From: Diphasiastrum complanatum
Taxonomy: Eukaryota; Streptophyta; Lycopodiopsida; Lycopodiales; Lycopodiaceae
NCBI GenBank assembly: GCA_029204225.1
Contig: CM055099.1
Location: forward strand, 53,669,470 to 53,733,469
Direction: 5' to 3'
DNA: 64,000 nucleotides
The translations under genes were made by a program, and so were the position numbers. Under the pieces are notes generated by a model. The model ran no database searches and had not been told where the DNA came from. It was given only the letters and a program-made list of their open reading frames with translations. Positions 33,300 to 42,962 of the stretch are shown here, piece after piece (the stretch's first letter is position 1; every line of letters begins with the position of its first letter).

Positions 33300-34478
33300 G
33301 AAAGTGAAGATGTGTGAGTAACTTTATCAGATCAAACGACAGTTCGTCCATGAGGAATGGTGGAAGATATATCTGTCAGGATTGTAGGAGTACAGTTCGT
33401 CATTACTTTCGTCGTGATGGACTTACCAGAAGCACCAAATGTCTACCGAGTTCTATTAGGACGTCCATGGTTACGAGTTGTGCAAGTAATTCATAACTGG
33501 AGTACTAAAAAAATCACTTTTGAAAATCGTGAACATGCAGTTAAAGTTGATCCTACGACTTGGACTGTCAAACTAGTGGTTCAAAAAGCGGATGACGATT
33601 CATCAACAATGGATCACACTTGTGATCGACCAGAGAAAAAATCGAGAGTTCACTACGATTCTCAAATGGATACTGTCAATTGGAACGAAGCTCTTGCAAC
33701 AATTGATTGTACAACAGGATATATGTGTCAACAAGATATTCAATCAGAGATGAGCGAGATTTTCTTATTAGATCGAACATTGGATACACCAATCACATTT
33801 TCACTAAATGTGCTAAATGTAGTCTGAATATCAACAGAACCTATACCAGATCCAATTGAGGATGATCTCATACCAGTGAGCCATGTCTTAAATTATGATG
33901 ACAATGTAGAACTTACGGATGAACAGATTCTTCATCATATAGATCGGACTAGATTTGGAGTGCGTAATGTTCCTGTTGAACCAACAATCAAATCGCCCAA
34001 GATAGTTATATTGAAGGGAGACATGATCACATATTTGATGACAAAAAAACAAGCTAAGCAACATTATACTACGGTCCTGAAATGAGAAAATCCCCCTCAA
34101 AGATTGATTCGAAGGAAGTGCCACCTCTATTGGATAAAGGCAAAGGAAAAGTCAAGAATGATTCTTCAAGTCAGATTTCCAGCAAGACATCATTGTCTAG
34201 GAAGTCTTTACCTATGAAGAAAGATTTATCATCCTGCTAAGAAGGCTAAATGAAGATCCAAGACAAGTCCTTTTGTAAAAGAACAAGCAAATGTAGTCCA
34301 ACATGATATGCCAGAGCATTTTAAACATTATACACTGGATGATGTGGTTATCATGTTACCTAAAGCACATCGTGAACCTGAAGAACACATGCCATAATCT
34401 AAAGAGGTTTACGATGCCCCAGCTAGGATGCAACCAATGAATCTTCTTGAACCATAAGAACCGAAAAAGATTGTACAA
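33300..34478 (+). pseudogene. Ty3/gypsy protease and protease-RT linker
   Basis: Frame 33357-33827 contains FVVMDLPEAPNVYRVLLGRPWLRVV, the plant gypsy protease C-terminal signature (dLP..Y..LLGRPWL). The linker to RT shows repeated stop codons but keeps acidic, protein-like text (NVELTDEQILHHID, DRTRFGVRNVP). The upstream protease active site (DTG-like) is not readable, having been replaced by the copia gag insertion. Confidence 0.65.
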
Positions 34479-35816
34479 GTGGGATCACAACTTACTCCTG
34501 AACAGTATCAAGCACTCCGTTTGTTACTTATTAAGTATCAAGATTGCTTTGCATGGACTTATCAAGATTTGAAGGGTATTCCGACATCAGTGATTGAACA
34601 TACCATACCTTTAGTACCTGATGCAGTACCAAAGATTACAAAGTTCTATCGCTGTAATCCTAATATGGCAGATCTGATAAAGAAAGAACTTCAAAGATTG
34701 CTTGACGCCGATTTCATTTATGAGATCGAGCATACCGAATGGATTTCACTGATTGTCATTGTTCCTAAGAGAAATGGGAAATTGCGAATCTGTGTGAATC
34801 TCAAAGCATTGAATAAAGTGACACGGAAGGATCACTTTCCGTTACCTTTTACTGAAAGCATTTTGGATCATATTGCTAGAGCAGAAGCTTATAGTTTCTT
34901 GGATGGATTTAGTGGTTACAACCAGGTTAAGATTGCACCCGCCGATCGCCACAAAACTGCTTTTGCAACAGAATGGAGCACCTATGCTTACAAAGTAATG
35001 TCGTTTGGACTCTGTAATGCACCAAGTTCATTCCAAAGAGTAATGCAATTTGCCTTTAAAGATTATCTGCATAAATTTCTTGAAATTTACTTGGACGACT
35101 TGGGAGTTTATAGTATAGATACAGACCACCTGGATCAATTGGAGAAAGTATTTGAAAGATGCCGCAAATATCATATTTCTCTAAATCTAGAAAAATGCCA
35201 GAGATGGGTTTCGCACGGAGTCGTGCTTGGACATGTGATATCAAGACATGGTATTTCCATCGATTATTCTAAAATCAAAGTTATTGTGGAATTGCCACCG
35301 CCAACAACAATTCGAGGAGTTTATGTATTTATGGGTCATGCGAACTACTATCGAATTTTTATTATCTTCTTTGCGGATTTAGCACGACCTATATACAAAC
35401 TAGCTATTGTTCCTATTTGGACAATAGAGGCGTTAGAAGCCTTTGAAAAATTAAAAAAAACATTATTTTCAGCACCAATACTATGTTCTCCAGATTGGAC
35501 ATTAGAGTTTCATGTTCATACGGATGTCTCAAAATATGCCATTGGGTCAATTTTGACGCAGCCAGGTGACTATAAGAAGGATTATCCTATACGATTTGCA
35601 AGCAGACAGCTTACAAATTCAGAGAAGAATTATTCAACAACAGAACGTGAAGCGCTAGTCATGATTTTTTCTATTCAAAAATTTCGTCACTACCTCATGG
35701 AAACGTACTTTGCATTTTATACAGATCATCAACCGTTACTTTACCTGGTAAACAAGACGTGTAATACTGGACGTATTACAAGATGGTTATTATTATTGAC
35801 TGAATTTGACTTTTGA
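34479..35816 (+). CDS. Ty3/gypsy reverse transcriptase-RNase H
   Basis: A 445-codon open frame, the longest pol frame here, with RT motifs in order: LDADFIYEIEHTEWISLIV, NGKLRICVNLKALNKVTRKD, FPLPFTESILDHIA, YSFLDGFSGYNQVKIAPADR (catalytic Asp), TAFATEW, VMSFGLCNAPSSFQRVM, EIYLDDLGVYS (YLDD intact), VVLGHVISRHGI, FMGHANYYRIFI. RNase H follows: FHVHTDVSKYAIGSIL, SEKNYSTTEREALVMI, YTDHQPLLYLV. The true polyprotein would extend on both sides; the ATG is only the first Met after a stop. RNase H is cut at its C-terminus by a stop after LLTEFDF. Confidence 0.9.
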   Translation: MGSQLTPEQYQALRLLLIKYQDCFAWTYQDLKGIPTSVIEHTIPLVPDAVPKITKFYRCNPNMADLIKKELQRLLDADFIYEIEHTEWISLIVIVPKRNGKLRICVNLKALNKVTRKDHFPLPFTESILDHIARAEAYSFLDGFSGYNQVKIAPADRHKTAFATEWSTYAYKVMSFGLCNAPSSFQRVMQFAFKDYLHKFLEIYLDDLGVYSIDTDHLDQLEKVFERCRKYHISLNLEKCQRWVSHGVVLGHVISRHGISIDYSKIKVIVELPPPTTIRGVYVFMGHANYYRIFIIFFADLARPIYKLAIVPIWTIEALEAFEKLKKTLFSAPILCSPDWTLEFHVHTDVSKYAIGSILTQPGDYKKDYPIRFASRQLTNSEKNYSTTEREALVMIFSIQKFRHYLMETYFAFYTDHQPLLYLVNKTCNTGRITRWLLLLTEFDF

Positions 35817-36804
35817 ATTGTGGTCAGAAAGGACACAAAAAAATTTATTCAGACATGTGATGTCTGCCAGCGAGCACGACGGCCTACTTGACAGAATTAC
35901 GAACCCTTACATCCGATTTTATCGCCAGCACCGTTTGAAAAATGGGGACTGGATTATGTTGGTCCTATTCATCCTGCTGCGCAAGGATCTCAGGCCCAAT
36001 ACATTATCGTCGCAACTGATTGTATGACCAAGTGGGTTGAAGCCAAAGCTGTCAAAGTGGCTGATGCAAAATCTATGGCCAAGTTTCTATATGAAAATAT
36101 TATAATCAGATTTGGATGTCCGATCGAAATTGTCAGTGATCGGGGTACACACTTTGCTAATCAAACAATCAAGTGTTTACTGGAAGATTTTTTTGTTATA
36201 CACAGATTTAGTACTCCCTATTATCCCAGAGAGAATGGCCAAGCTAAATCTTCCAATAAGATTCTATGCACCATTATGACAAAGACAATTGAAGCGAGTC
36301 GGTCTGATTGGGAACATAAACTGTATGCAGCATTATGGGCATTCAGAACCGCTTACAAAAATAGTACAAATCAAACACCTTTTCAACTGGTTTATATCAA
36401 GATGTTGTTATGCCAATTGAATTTTTAATCCCATCTTTACGCATAGCAGCAACCGAACGATTAAATGATGATATGTCTTTACAACTCCGTCATGAAGCGT
36501 TGCACATATTATGTGAAACCCGATTGATGGCAGTTCATGTCTTAGTAATAGAGAAAGCCGCCGCAAGGCATGGCACGATCGTCGATTGCACAAGAAATAT
36601 CTGGAAGCAGGAGATCTTGCATTGATGTACAAAACCAAGCTGATCAAGGATAAGTTGAAGTTTACCGGGGAAGGCCCATATAAAGTGAAGGAAATCTTGA
36701 ACTATGGCGCAGTAATTCTTGAGCACTTGGATGGAAAACAATTTGATACTCCGGTAAATGGCAGTCGATTACGCAAGTTTTGGCAGCCTGCTCCGCCAGT
36801 TTAG
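35817..36804 (+). pseudogene. Ty3/gypsy integrase with catalytic Glu replaced
   Basis: After a junction lacking part of RNase H, the text reads CDVCQRARRP (zinc finger end) and, from about 35930, EKWGLDYVGPIHPA with the first Asp. Frame 36024-36428 holds MTKWVEAKAV, IVSDRGTHFANQ (second Asp), and YYPRENGQAKSSNKIL. Gypsy integrases read GQ(A/V)E here, so the catalytic Glu has become Lys. The C-terminal module follows in two shifted frames, ending GEGPYKVKEI...PVNGSRLRKFW. This integrase should be inactive. Confidence 0.85.
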
Positions 36805-37774
36805 CAAGCCTGATCTCAATATATTTTTTAATTTTATTTGTTTTTCAATTTTTTGTTTTCAGTATTTAATTTGCTGACTTTTTTGGAAAAAGACAGTTAC
36901 AAAAAAAAAAAAGAGAAAAAAAGAAAAACAAGAAAAGACTGATGAGCAAAAGTCAGGAAGTCATCAGCATAAGAAAAAGAAAGCGCAGTATTTGTTTTGA
37001 ATCCAAAGGCACATTGTATTCAAGGTCCAAGTCCTACTAAAAGCATTGGATTGAGGGAATTCTAAATACAAAGTGTCTATTATTTTATTTTTGTTTTTAA
37101 GCGATTGGGAGGACCAATCGATAATGTAACCTTTACCAAAATGTGATTATTTACTTTGTGGTTTACAAGTAAGTTTAATCTCAATTTAATTAAATCTTTG
37201 ATTCTATTTTGTAGAGAGGCTTTACAACTTCAAGTGTTCGTGATGTGGAAGAAAATGTGAAAAATGTGGAAGAGTACGTGAATGAGAGCGAAGGGGACTT
37301 TGAAGATGTGGACACCAACGTACACCTACAAGATGAAGGAGGCGAGGAGGGAAGAAGTGATGATGAGTAGAGGTTTTTAAATTAAATGTAAGGCCTTGTA
37401 GAAGGCAATGTAGGAAGAGAGAATTTATTCTCTCGTCAATGTAATATAATGTTTTGGCATTACATCATTGTTGCAAAATTTTTGAATGCATATATTTTTA
37501 ATCCATGAATGCAAATGTATAGTCTATTGAATGCACATCTATTGATTGCAAATGTATCTATTGATGTATTTAATGCAATGTATAGTCTATTTAATGCACA
37601 TCTATGCAATACAAATGTATCCATTGATGATTTCAATGCAATGTATCTATTTTAGCACATGATTTGCATGCTAGAATGCACAATAAAAAGTAATGGAAAG
37701 CACAATGAAAAGTAATGGAAACCACAGTATAATGCATCAATAGATAACACATTAAGTTATCAACTAAATATCAA
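36805..37774. repeat. Non-coding tail: A-rich tract and minisatellite-like repeats
   Basis: An A/G-rich stretch at 36899-36990 (long A run with AAGAAAA words) could be the purine-rich 3' part of the gypsy element. At 37480-37650 the words AATGCAAATGTAT(A)GTCTATT and AATGCACATCTAT alternate with a period of roughly 70-80 bp. No gene is seen and no clear 3' LTR start. Confidence 0.5.
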
Positions 37775-38103
37775 ATGAATCAAAATAAATGTGAATTTAC
37801 CTTTACTATTGTATCTCCATTGTTTTGCTATCTTTGCTTTTCCTTTTGCATGTACTTGATCTTTGAATCCTTTGCAATGAAAGCTCATTTTTCATTTTTC
37901 ATATCCAAACCTACATCACAAACAAAAAAGATCTTCAAACTTATGATCACAAAACACATACTATTAACATCCATCAATGAACTAAAAATCCTAAACACTA
38001 TCAATCTTCTCACTCACATTCATCCTCATCTCATTCTCACTCCCCTTAATACTCTTTTCTCTCTCTCTCACACAAGACAAAAATAGAAAGTCACCTCTAG
38101 TTT
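37775..38103. other. Pyrimidine-rich non-coding segment
   Basis: T/C-rich sequence with CTCTCTCTCTCACAC near 38057-38075. The open frame at 37775-38086 has no family features. It could be an LTR 5' leader. Confidence 0.3.
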
Positions 38104-38590
38104 CGGAGCGAACCACATTTTGGTTCGCGTCAAATGTTTTTTTTTTTGGACAAAAAGTTTTGTGTGGATTATCCACGCGTGGATAATCCACGTAAATTCT
38201 AGAAACCTATCTGCGTGGATACCATGTGGATATAAAAAAAAAATTATCCCCGTGGTATCCATGGCCTCAACTCTCTAGATTTTGCGTGGATAATTATCCA
38301 TGCAATATCCACGTGAAAGTCGAGCCTTTTTTATTTAATTTTTACTATGACATGGATAATCCATGCATGGATTATCCACGCAAAATTAGAATTCCAATTT
38401 TCAGCTCCAGGTGTCGAAGGTTTGTCCGGCTGCCGGTAGTCGGACTTGGCATGGATAATCCACGCATTTTGAATTTCACGACATCTGACCGATCTGTTGT
38501 CGGAAATGACATTTACGTGGAATATCCACGTGTGGATAATCCATGCGCTTGTATCCATGCGTATATCCACGACTATATCCACGCAAATTC
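38104..38590. repeat. Array of GTGGATAATCCAC palindromes
   Basis: At least eight full palindromes of the form (c)TGGAT-ATCCA(g) lie between about 38162 and 38545 (TGTGGATTATCCACG, CGTGGATAATCCACG, ATGGATAATCCATG, CGTGGAATATCCACG and similar). Several half-sites (TATCCACG, TATCCATG) run to 38585. Spacing is irregular, so it is not a simple tandem repeat. A further inverted pair, GCGAACC/GGTTCGC, lies at 38108-38130. The array sits next to the inverted copia LTR at 38640. Open frames on both strands full of 'WIIHAWII' are by-products of the palindromes. Confidence 0.85.
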
Positions 38591-38639
38591 TTTTTTGCCC
38601 GCGTGTCCTCCTTTGTATTGTGCGTGCTATATGTGTTCT

Positions 38640-39200
38640 TGTGAGAGCAACTAGAAAGATCAAACAGAATGAATAATAAGCATAGCAGTATTAATACAAA
38701 TCTGAGTGCAAAACAAAGAACTAGATTAAGTATATCAAGTATACATGTCAATAATGCGGTAGAGCACAAGACAATAGCGGACGAAATCGTGTGCCCTACG
38801 AAGCTTATTCAATTTATAAAGGAATGAAACCTTATTATTGACAAAAAAGAATCAATGCACAACGCATCTACTTCGTCTATCTCGCTAATAAGCTTCTGAT
38901 GCTAATTTACATACACTCTCATTTGCTCATCTTTAGTCATGACTCAAATCGTCCAATACTCGACCTCTTGATGATTACTCTATAATCTCCACTATATGGA
39001 AATGATATTCAGTATCTATATATATACATCATGTTATAGGTGTGCAGATGAAGAAAGTACAGGATGCATGTGCTGTTTGTAAGAGATCGTGGGTGGTTGC
39101 AATCGTTGTCCAGTCTATTAGCGTAGCTGCGTAGGGTGAGCGTGAAGAGGGTGTGACGTCAGCCTTTGCTTTTCGTCCTTTGCAAATTCTTCATATGAGA
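38640..39200 (-). mobile_element. Inverted copia LTR fragment matching 49700-50180
   Basis: In reverse complement this aligns with the plus-strand LTR at 49.7-50.2 kb through GAGCAAC, CATTCTGT, GACATGTATA, GCACACGATTTCGTCC, GATAGAC-AAGTAGATGC, GAAGAAAGTAC and the GGCTGACGTC block. Identity is moderate. The internal coding region expected on its lower-coordinate side is absent, and the palindrome array is there instead. Confidence 0.75.
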
Positions 39201-39433
39201 ATTTGCATGTTAATATGCAGACTACGCGACAACTCGAGTAAATATGTAGCATGAATGGAGGCAGATTAAAAAATGGGATTTGGTAGAGTAGAGGAAACAA
39301 ATCCAACAAGTTATACCAAACTCAGTGAGAAAATTGGACAACAAATGCTCCCAACTAGGATCAGAGGCGGAAGCCATTACTATTATCAGTTCTATGTGAG
39401 AGGGGTAACCGAGATAAAGGGAGTATACTATGC

Positions 39434-39928
39434 ACGCACAGAAGCGATATGTACGATCGACGTATTGCTCTTTGCGCACAAAGAAAGACATGAGAATGAG
39501 GGAACTAACGGGACGCACACAAAAGTGGTATGTGACGAAAATAGTTAGAAAAATACTCGGGCACATATTTGATATGAGCGAAAATTGAGAAAGTACTCTG
39601 ATTGGCTCAAATCTGCCACAAGTGTGAAGCCATACAATCGCCATGTGTCGTGTGGTGATTTGTTGACCTACGACATGTGTCGACATCTGATTGGTTCACT
39701 TTAATACATGTGTGACATCCACGTGGCGATCATTGATTGGGTTACTTTGGTCACACGTGCAAAAAATTGAGTACACATATTCGCAAGATCGAAGTCATTT
39801 TCACTTTTCTTCTTCCGATTTTCGTGCCGTATCGCTTATCTACGCGCCCTATTTCCTCCCTCGCCACCTCCTCCTTATGCGTGTGCACAAGAGCGATACT
39901 ATAGACCGTACATATTGCTTCTGTGCAC
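39434..39928. repeat. Inverted repeat (46-bp arms) upstream of the plus-strand H3-like gene
   Basis: Arm 39434-39479 (ACGCACAGAAGCGATATGTA...TTTGCGCAC) is about 80% reverse-complementary to 39883-39928 (GTGCACAAGAGCGATACTAT...CTTCTGTGCAC). A third partial copy, CCGTACATATCGCACCTCTG, is at about 39990-40010. The repeats lie within 640 bp of ATG 40071 and could be subterminal or promoter repeats of the element. Confidence 0.65.
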
Positions 39929-40070
39929 CATTACCTCTCTCTCTCTCACTATTTTCTTTGTAGACACTTGTACAAGACCGATACGGCCGTACATATCGCA
40001 CCTCTGCGGGACTAGTTACCCTCTTCTCATCACTGTTAGAATAACTGCGCACTGATCTGATACTACGCTG

Positions 40071-40600
40071 ATGTCTAGGGTCAAAGAAAACCGAAGAGAT
40101 TTCTTCTCTCCTGGAACTGTATCCACTAGTACCCTTGCTATTAATGCTCCATGGTAGACCAGACGTAATAGGAGCAGATGGCTCTCTGAGATTAAGAAAT
40201 ATCATAGATTCACCTTGCTCCTGATACCAAGGGCACCATTCTACATAACTAACCGTAATATTATCTAGGATAGTCTGCAAAGTCTTGTCACATTCACACC
40301 TGAAGCATTGTAGTGCTTGCAAGAGTTCGCGGAGGACTATTTGGCTCTTTTTTTTTAAGATTCTTTTTTGCTTTGTATCCAACTAAGCGGGTCACCATAA
40401 TGCCCAAAGATTTTTAGATTTTGTATAGAATGAGGGAGAGGTTCTGTAAACCTCACAAGGGTGAACCCTTAGCTCCCCGGAACGAATCCCTTGACAGGAC
40501 TAACCTTCTCACTAGCAGGCCTCGCAAGCAACCTGCCCCTAGAAGGAGCAAGAAATCCTCTGCTCAGGCTCCCAAAAAGGCCCGACGCATGGACCTCTAA
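40071..40600 (+). pseudogene. Histone H3-like protein, copy 2 (degenerate)
   Basis: From ATG 40071 the frame gives a basic leader and a TAG (about 40152). It then aligns to the histone H3 core: SEIKKYHRFTLLLIPRAPFY against H3 [20 protein letters not shown], then a TAG, 'D....LVTF', a TAG, then LQEFAEDYL against LQEASEAYL. After a one-base shift in a T run (40348-40356) comes TKRVTIMPKD, identical to H3 KRVTIMPKD. A basic tail follows (RPRKQPAPRRSKKSS, APKKARRM). Four in-frame stops and a frameshift make it a pseudogene. It is followed by a protease-like gene, the same order as on the minus strand. Confidence 0.75.
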
Positions 40601-40748
40601 CCTTCCTCATCTGGAGGAGATCAAATTGTAAATACTATAGCCCTAGATATTGTGGTCAATTCAGCCACAAAAATTTTGGACATTCCATCCATTGTGAATA
40701 CTCTCCCCCCTCCTCCCGTTTGTGTCAAACCTATAGTATATTTAGATT

Positions 40749-41320
40749 TTGATGATGAAAGATATTTTAGATGCTATAGATAATATTGGCATGCCAATGC
40801 TCTTCAAAATAGACGAAATTGGTTTCGAGCTTAACTTTAGAATCCCAGATTGTATTCAGATGAAGGATAGAAGGGCCTCTATCAGTGATCCAGTGATTGA
40901 GGCGGGTCTCCCCTTACTACAATATGATATTGCAAGGGATTCCAGGAAAGATTTGTTGCTTCTCAGCAATGTTTTTCTGCAGGGCATCGAGGACAACAAT
41001 GACACTTTGTCACACTGTATCCTTGGTGCTTGCTCACCAGCTGTGAAGTTTCTGTTGATGCCTTATCATACCAAGTATGTCTATTTCTTTACTTGTAATC
41101 ACTGTATTATCTATCTAATGGAATTCTTCATTGTTTTTTGTAGTGATCACTGGAGTAGTAGGATAGTAATCGAATGCTCAGTCTGGGGAGTCATGTGGAG
41201 TTTTAGTAGTAGACAAAAAATGCTCAGATATAGGAGTGGGTAATAATCGCCACTCCACACTACACATGATAGATGAAAAGAGGTCTGTCTCAGAGGCTCT
41301 CAAAACACTCCTCCGGGAAG
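40749..41320 (+). pseudogene. C48/Ulp1-like protease, copy 2 (partial)
   Basis: Frame 40749-41074 ends LSHCILGACSPAVKFLLMPYHT. A GT-AG intron is predicted at 41075-41143 (GTATGT...TTTTGTAG). Joined, the exons read PYHT-NDHWS, matching PYIT-NNHWSLYVV of the minus-strand gene with the intron at the same codon position. H of DHW would be the catalytic His. Further on, in a shifted frame (about 41256-41315), MIDEKRSVSEALKTLL resembles the Asp box. No Q..SCGW cysteine box is readable, so the C-terminal part is lost or scrambled. The upstream part (DPVIEAGLPLLQYD, LLLLSNVFLQGIED) has no known motif. Confidence 0.55.
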
Positions 41321-41701
41321 TCTTTTGTTCTTATGTTATCAGCGCAGATCACTGTCACAACACACACTAGCATTGATTACTTTATGTTAATTGCTCTTTG
41401 AACAAGAACGCTCCATATCTGCAGGTAAGAGTAAGGCAGGAAGAGCATATAAAATGCAAAGACATTGGAACATCCATCGAAATTGAAGATCCATAGATTA
41501 TGAACTATGAAATTTTGTATTATGTAGTACAATTTTTTGTATACATCATTTTTGAAAATATATGAATGAATCATAACCTGAATTGATAAGAGGAAAAATA
41601 ACAAGTAAGAACAACCACAGAAAAACTGTAAGTATATTTCTATTAAAATTTTCTGTACATGTGTCTCAACCACATCAAGTGAGACGAATATTTAAACAGA
41701 A
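41321..41701. other. Spacer between two convergent gene pairs
   Basis: AT-rich, with no recognisable coding sequence. It separates the 3' ends of the plus-strand H3-like/protease pair and the minus-strand H3-like/protease pair. It may hold terminators for both. Confidence 0.4.
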
Positions 41702-42828
41702 TCAACTATCTATGATCCCTAAATCCATTTCTCCAGTTGGAAGTAGCTTGGGTGGAGAACACTCAGCCACTGCAATTGGATATGAACTTTCGATCACAAG
41801 CTTTATGGTCTCCTGCCTGAAGTGCATTATCTCCATTGGGGAGACCTTCGGGCATTTAAACTGAAAAAAAACATAAACACAGTTAAATGTAATTAATCGA
41901 AGATCAATTAATAGGAGTTTGTATATGAAAAAAACAAAAACACAATTAAAAGTAATTAATCGAATATTACCTCTTCCAGATTTGAAAGTCCATCTTGTAA
42001 TGCAAGCCAATTAAAAAAGTGTTTGGCATTGCATACAGTATACCAACCACAGCTGACAGAATCAACTTGCTGGGAGGACTGCAGAATCCAAATTCGAACA
42101 TTATGAGATATCGGATCAATGCGCAAGATGTAAGAATAAAATCTACAATGGAAACAAGCGCGCGTCAAAACGATATCAAAAATTTTTGATTGAATATCGG
42201 ATCAGCACGCACATTGGAAAAATAAACCAATCAATAACTACAAGGGCGCGTCGAACCGATATTGAAAAATCTATACCTCTGCATCAACCATTTTCAGCTT
42301 CGAGTATGCTTTTGCATTTGGTACTCGAAAGAGTTCCAGTATTTTCTGTATATAGGTCCTGGCAATTTTGTGTGTGTATCTGTAATAGAGTTCATCTTCA
42401 AACAAACTGAATTACACACACCCTCAACATTGACATACATGGACACCACATATAAGCTCCAATGATTACTGAAATCAAAAAACAAGAAATTTATGAGAAT
42501 CAATGTGAAATCAAAATTCATATGAAAAATTCAATATAATAAAATCTAAAAAATAGACACTTACTTTGTTATGTATGGTAGCACGAGAATTGGAGTCCCC
42601 ACTCTGACTTATTGGAGCATATCATCATGCAAACTAATCAAGAAAATCAAATAATGCCATGAATTGAAGGGGAAACAATGAAACATCTATAAACAATCGG
42701 GTTTGGAAGAACTCCATCCAGTACTGAATTGTCCCACCTCCTACATTGTCCCCTAGCATTTTATCCCTACTTTCTAATTCACCAGTATCTAAACTAGAAA
42801 GGGGGAGACCAGCATTGGTCTTCGGCAT
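41702..42828 (-). pseudogene. C48/Ulp1-like cysteine protease gene, multi-exon
   Basis: Minus strand from ATG 42828 (MPKTNAGLPL...). Predicted GT-AG introns: 42469-42564, one ending at 42143, and 41861-41970. Exons read GTPILVLPYIT-NNHWSLYVVSMYV (His box), YILRIDPISHN (Asp box) and SSQQVDSVSCGWYTV (Gln and catalytic Cys), then a C-terminal FKCPKVSPMEIMHFRQE to a TGA at 41702. The His-Asp-Gln-Cys order and Q-to-C spacing fit the C48 (Ulp1)/adenain-type fold, a desalting of SUMO- or polyprotein-cleaving enzymes seen in several DNA transposons. Frameshift/stop near 42625-42645. The middle intron carries copies of the 18-bp motif. Confidence 0.6.
42107..42263. promoter_or_regulatory. Four 18-bp motifs in the protease gene
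   Basis: GATATCGGATCAATGCGC (42107-42124, within the Asp-box exon), GCGCGCGTCAAAACGATATC (42158-42177), AATATCGGATCAGCACGC (42193-42210) and GGCGCGTCGAACCGATATT (42245-42263), the last three in the preceding intron. They are variants of the motif clustered at 43744-45173, in both orientations. Confidence 0.6.
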
Positions 42829-42962
42829 CCTAAAACTATATCAAGGACCTAAACCTTTAAGATACATGTTTAGCAATTGGTCATATTGTACATATTGAGA
42901 ACTGTTTACAAAGGAAAGTGCAGGGGGTGACGGAAGTAACACTGATAAACCACAAATAATTG

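Noticed and set aside
38226-38769. Open frames on both strands with repeated WIIHAWII/MDNPCMDYP text
   Set aside because: They are produced by the GTGGATAATCCAC palindromes, overlap each other on both strands and match no protein family.
39849-40382. 177-codon minus-strand frame
   Set aside because: Antisense of the H3-like copy 2 and its leader; no family resemblance, while the plus strand aligns with H3.
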